From assembly GCA_022709385.1 (NCBI GenBank), contig JAKLIX010000015.1, positions 1 to 64,000 on the forward strand: a DNA stretch of 64,000 bases, given 5' to 3'. A model generated the notes under the pieces. That model saw only the letters and a list, made by a program, of their open reading frames with translations. It did no database searches and was not told the DNA's origin. Shown in pieces: positions 60,948 through 64,000 of this stretch. The DNA comes from Bacteroidota bacterium (GTDB lineage Bacteria; Bacteroidota; Bacteroidia; Bacteroidales; CAIXZF01). The stretch's first letter is position 1. Each line of letters opens with the position of its first letter. The translations under genes and the position numbers were made by a program.

Positions 60948-61760
60948 TCAGTCCGCTTCAAATAAAAACAAGGCCCTGGCATTTTTTGTGGTGACTTCCG
61001 CCACCGTCTCAGGCGATATTTTTTTGATTTCGGCGATTTTTTGTGCGATAAACGGGATCAGTGAAGGTTCATTCCTTTGGCCTCTTTTGGGATGAGGCGG
61101 CAGAAAGGGCGCATCGGTTTCTAGGACGATGTAATCCAATGGAATGGCCTCCACCACCCTGGCCATTGCGGAGTTCTTATACGTGACCACCCCACCGATC
61201 CCGAGAAAGAAGCCCATTTCTATGACCCGCCAGGCCTGGTCTGCATCACCGGGGAAACAGTGAAAGACGCCGCTCATGCCTCCGGCCATTCCCGTTGGAA
61301 AAGTTCCTGACGAAATTTCCTTCCTAACGACTTCCATGGCCTCTTCCAGCGAATTCCGGGTATGAATTACCAGGGGTAAATGGTATTGCTCAGCCCACAG
61401 GATCTGCCGGCGGAATGCATCGATCTGTTCGTCCTTAAAGCGCTTATCCCAGTAAAGGTCAATGCCCACCTCGCCGATGGCACAACACTTTCTTTGCTGC
61501 AACAACTTTTCAATCCAGGCCAGTTCCTCCTGGTAATTCTCCTTCACGCTGGTGGGATGCAGACCCATCATCGGAATACAGCATTCAGGCCAGGTATCGC
61601 ACATGGCGAAAAGATCCCCGGTGGTCCGGCTGTCGATATGGGGCAGCAGCATCTTTCCGACACCTGCTTCGAGGGCACGTGCAAGCATTTCAGGCCGGTC
61701 GTGATCAAACTCCTTTAAGTAAAGATGTGCATGGGTATCGATATATTCAACTTCTTTCAT
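60948..61760 (-). CDS. TatD-family metal-dependent hydrolase
   Basis: The 270-residue amidohydrolase-fold enzyme has YIDTHAHLYLKEF (metal ligands HxH), CIPMMGLHPTS, AIGEVGIDLYWD (Glu ligand), LPLVIHTRNS (His), GVFHCFPGD (His) and VLETDAPFLPPHPKRGQRNEP (Asp). These are the full TatD ligand set. TatD enzymes are 3'-5' DNases or D-aminoacyl-tRNA deacylase relatives involved in DNA repair or quality control. It is divergently transcribed from the GT9 gene with mirrored promoter boxes. Confidence 0.95.
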   Translation of the reverse strand: MKEVEYIDTHAHLYLKEFDHDRPEMLARALEAGVGKMLLPHIDSRTTGDLFAMCDTWPECCIPMMGLHPTSVKENYQEELAWIEKLLQQRKCCAIGEVGIDLYWDKRFKDEQIDAFRRQILWAEQYHLPLVIHTRNSLEEAMEVVRKEISSGTFPTGMAGGMSGVFHCFPGDADQAWRVIEMGFFLGIGGVVTYKNSAMARVVEAIPLDYIVLETDAPFLPPHPKRGQRNEPSLIPFIAQKIAEIKKISPETVAEVTTKNARALFLFEAD

Positions 61761-61783
61761 GTATTCGCTGTTTCACACCGAAG

Positions 61784-61791
61784 CAAAGGTA
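61784..61791 (-). promoter_or_regulatory. -7 promoter box TACCTTTG of the TatD gene
   Basis: TACCTTTG on the minus strand is a perfect consensus match and ends 23 bases before the ATG at 61760. It is only 12 bases from the oppositely oriented box of the GT9 gene. Confidence 0.6.
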
Positions 61792-61803
61792 CGAGCAAAT
61801 TCC

Positions 61804-61811
61804 TACCTTTG
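61804..61811 (+). promoter_or_regulatory. -7 promoter box TACCTTTG of the GT9 gene
   Basis: TACCTTTG, identical to the box on the other strand, ends 14 bases before the ATG at 61826, supporting that start codon over upstream in-frame candidates. Confidence 0.6.
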
Positions 61812-61825
61812 CGAAAAACACCGGC

Positions 61826-62878
61826 ATGAAGGTATTGGTGATCCGTTTCAGTTCCATCGGGGATATGGTACTTACCTCTCCCGTGCTGCGCTGCCTGAAA
61901 CAGCAATTGCCCAAAGCTGAGATCCATTACCTGACCAAGGAACAATTCCGCCCGGTAATCGAGGCCAATCCTTACATCGACAGGATAATTACCATTCGGA
62001 ATAAAGTAAAGGAAGTGATGCCGGAACTCAGGAACCACCGCTATGATCTCCTGGTCGATCTGCATAAAAATTTCAGGTCGTGGCAGGTGATTCTGGGCCT
62101 GAGAAAACCTTACGGTACATTTTCGAAACTCAATATCCGGAAATTCCTGCTCTGCAGGTTCAACATCAACCTGCTGCCGCCCGTTCATATCGTTGACCGC
62201 TATTTCATGGCCGTCAAAAAACTCGGTGTAAGCAACGACAGGCTGGGACTGGATTATTATATACCTGAAGGGTCGGATCCCTGGAAGACACTTCCCGGAA
62301 TGGCCCGAACCGGCTTTACCGCCCTGGTGATCGGAGGGAAACACCCCACCAAACAGCTGCCCCGGGAAAAACTGCTTGAAGTGTGCAAAAACCTGAAGCA
62401 GCCGGTTGTTTTACTCGGAGGGCCGGAAGACAGGGAAACAGGAGATTTTATCACGGGTGCCCTGAAGGGAAACGGGCAATGGTCAGGCCCGGAACTGATC
62501 AAACATCTGAGGGATCAGACAGCATACACGGAAAGAGTGAATGCCGTGGTGAATGCCTGCGGGGTGCTGAGCCTGCACGAATCAGCAGCGGTGATCAGGA
62601 ATGCAGACCTGGTGATCACCCACGATACAGGCCTGATGCATATTGCGGCTGCCCTTAAAAAAGACATCATCTCTGTCTGGGGCAACACCATCCCGGAATT
62701 CGGCATGTTTCCCTACTACCCCGCAGATTTCAAGGGGCGGTCTAAAATTCTTGAAGTGAAAGGATTAAACTGCCGGCCATGCAGTAAGATCGGTTATAAG
62801 GCCTGTCCTAAAGGGCATTTCCGCTGCATGAAAGAGATACCGGCAATTGTACCGGAGGAGGACCGTTTCTGGCTTTAA
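61826..62878 (+). CDS. Glycosyltransferase family 9 (heptosyltransferase-like)
   Basis: The start at MKVLVIRFSSIGDMVLTSPV (61826) gives the canonical GT9 N-terminus and a 350-residue GT-B protein. Other family features are HYLTKEQFRPVIEANPYID, DLLVDLHKNFRSW, VVLLGGPEDRETG and the C-terminal donor site VITHDTGLMHIAAALKKDIISVWG. GT9 enzymes add ADP-heptose or related sugars to lipopolysaccharide. rfaE1 in the same window supplies such a donor, but the two are not linked. The 3' end overlaps the convergent nitronate monooxygenase-like gene by 71 bases. Confidence 0.93.
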   Translation: MKVLVIRFSSIGDMVLTSPVLRCLKQQLPKAEIHYLTKEQFRPVIEANPYIDRIITIRNKVKEVMPELRNHRYDLLVDLHKNFRSWQVILGLRKPYGTFSKLNIRKFLLCRFNINLLPPVHIVDRYFMAVKKLGVSNDRLGLDYYIPEGSDPWKTLPGMARTGFTALVIGGKHPTKQLPREKLLEVCKNLKQPVVLLGGPEDRETGDFITGALKGNGQWSGPELIKHLRDQTAYTERVNAVVNACGVLSLHESAAVIRNADLVITHDTGLMHIAAALKKDIISVWGNTIPEFGMFPYYPADFKGRSKILEVKGLNCRPCSKIGYKACPKGHFRCMKEIPAIVPEEDRFWL

Positions 62879-63974
62879 TCAGTCCTTCCTGCAGTTCATG
62901 TTCCTGTGCATACCCGGCCAGCAGTTCACTGAAAACCTCTTTTACTGACTGAAGTTTGGTTGCCCTGTAAGCGTTTGCTCCTGCGAAGGCAAAGCTTTCA
63001 TCCATTTTACCCCTGGCTGAATTCAGCAGTGCAAGGGCAATACAGTAGGGGGCCTGCTCGTAATCGCATGGTTTCAGGCATTTCCACGGACAGGTGAACG
63101 GTTTTGTCTCTCCCTTGTTGATCTGGTCGACGAAATCATTGCGTATAACCCTACCGGGCAAACCTACCGGGCTGTCGATAATGGTGATATCTTCTTCTCT
63201 GCTGTTGATATAACTCATCTTAAACGCTTCGGATGCATCACATTCGTAAGTGGTCACAAAGCGGGTACCCATTTTGACTGCCTGAACACCCATTCGCATG
63301 ATCCGGTATATGTCAGCACCTGTATATATGCCGCCGCCGGCAATCACGGGGATCTTCCGGTGATGGGTTGTTTCAAAGGACTTTACAACCTCAACGATCT
63401 CCTTTGTAATCTGTTCCAATGTCTTTGATTTATCGTTCAACTCCTGGCGGGAAAAACCAAGATGCCCGCCTGCCAGGGGTCCTTCCACGGCGACCGCATC
63501 GGGAATGTGACCAAACCTTAACTGCCAGTATTGAAAGATTATTCTGGCAGCCTTGGCTGAGGACACTTTCGGAATAAATTTGGTTTTAATGTTCCGGAAG
63601 CCGGTATCCAACACAAATTCAGGAAGTTTCAGAGGCATCCCCGCCGAAAGGAACACCACATCGGCTTCTTCTTCAATGGAAATCTTCAACAGGTCATCAT
63701 AATCGGTCAAAGCCACCATCAGGTTCACGCCCAAAACGCCTTTCGTAAGCGATCTGGCCTTCCGTAACTCATTCCTCAATCCCTCTCTGTTCGCCTGCCG
63801 GAGATTACGCTCATAGCCTTCCATCGACATCCCGATACAGGCTGCCGAAATAACCCCGATTCCACCTTCACGGGCTACAGCAGAAGCCAGTCCCGACAAC
63901 GAAATCCCCACACCCATGCCTCCCTGGACGATGGGCAGGGGAACCTTCAAATCACCTATTATCAGTGGATTCAT
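62808..63974 (-). CDS. FMN-dependent nitronate monooxygenase-family enzyme
   Basis: The 388-residue TIM-barrel protein starts MNPLIIGDLKVPLPIVQGGM, then GVISAACIG, LGVNLMVALTDYDDL, VVFLSAGMP, DAVAVEGPLAGGHLGF (His-containing active site) and PVIAGGGIYTGADIYRIMRMGVQAVKMGTRFV (FMN phosphate site). This is the NMO/2-nitropropane dioxygenase family; relatives include FabK-like enoyl reductases. A C-terminal Cys-rich segment (CPWKCLKPCDYEQAPYC) is typical of one NMO subgroup. An ATG one codon earlier (63977) is equally possible. The last 23 codons overlap the 3' end of the GT9 gene on the other strand. Confidence 0.9.
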   Translation of the reverse strand: MNPLIIGDLKVPLPIVQGGMGVGISLSGLASAVAREGGIGVISAACIGMSMEGYERNLRQANREGLRNELRKARSLTKGVLGVNLMVALTDYDDLLKISIEEEADVVFLSAGMPLKLPEFVLDTGFRNIKTKFIPKVSSAKAARIIFQYWQLRFGHIPDAVAVEGPLAGGHLGFSRQELNDKSKTLEQITKEIVEVVKSFETTHHRKIPVIAGGGIYTGADIYRIMRMGVQAVKMGTRFVTTYECDASEAFKMSYINSREEDITIIDSPVGLPGRVIRNDFVDQINKGETKPFTCPWKCLKPCDYEQAPYCIALALLNSARGKMDESFAFAGANAYRATKLQSVKEVFSELLAGYAQEHELQEGLIKARNGPPPVQLPVSLSCSGNAL

Positions 63975-64000
63975 CATAGTATCATCATTTGGGAGGCTAA

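Noticed and set aside
1..64000. tRNA genes, insertion sequences, prophage, antiphage defence loci
   Set aside because: None of their signatures (cloverleaf sequences, transposase motifs, capsid/terminase or nuclease clusters) were found on either strand.

Overview
The window reads as chromosomal DNA of a member of the Bacteroidota, most likely Bacteroidales or a relative. The evidence is a type IX secretion (T9SS) component, PorT, next to rfaE1 and ubiE; three large secreted proteins ending in type A or type B T9SS sorting domains; DUF4476, FISUMP and M16-pair genes typical of the phylum; and many start-proximal TAnnTTTG boxes, the Bacteroidota -7 promoter element. Base composition looks near-even. 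I see no tRNA, rRNA, CRISPR array, insertion sequence or prophage, and no gene-free stretch longer than about 240 bases.

Layout. 1-2831: 3' part of a giant secreted protein made of exact 270-bp Ig-like repeats. 2863-3534: DUF2238 membrane protein. 3576-8936 (minus): five-gene envelope operon with a LolA-like periplasmic carrier, two FtsX-type permeases, an ABC ATPase and an outer-membrane barrel. 9168-12284 (plus): GH92 alpha-mannosidase and an IPTL-CTERM surface protein. 12442-15501 (minus): a FISUMP gene with an apparent frameshift, an acyltransferase and class II fructose-bisphosphate aldolase. 15560-19126 (minus): T9SS type B repeat protein. 19237-21775 (plus): rfaE1-ubiE-porT. 21779-29117 (minus): a sugar operon with a ROK regulator, a clan GH-D glycosidase, an MFS transporter, a sugar nucleotidyltransferase and a NahK-like sugar kinase. 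29185-33091 (minus): biotin carboxylase, biotin carrier and a PhoR/PhoB-like pair. 33200-34422 (plus): outer-membrane barrel and ubiX. 34419-37498 (minus): triple-DUF4476 protein, queG, ruvB. 37740-39960 (plus): a SPOR protein between two tandem-domain universal stress proteins. 39957-48658 (minus): dnaX, an inactive/active M16 peptidase pair, an arginase-fold protein and topA. 48887-50233: miaB. 50455-58464 (minus): Gcw_chp barrel, a 1949-residue T9SS type A protein and L-asparaginase. 58620-60416: FG-GAP T9SS type A protein. 60597-60910: remnant of an AAA ATPase gene. 60948-63974: TatD, a GT9 glycosyltransferase and a nitronate monooxygenase-like enzyme.

Together the genes suggest a free-living or commensal anaerobe that secretes large adhesin-like proteins through T9SS and degrades host- or microbe-derived glycoconjugates (GH92, GH-D, HexNAc-type kinase and nucleotidyltransferase). 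Housekeeping genes are interspersed. The least explained units are the LolA-like/ABC/barrel operon, the dockerin-like and cohesin-like modules shared by two giant secreted proteins, the arginase-like protein with broken metal sites, and two families of small intergenic palindromic repeats.
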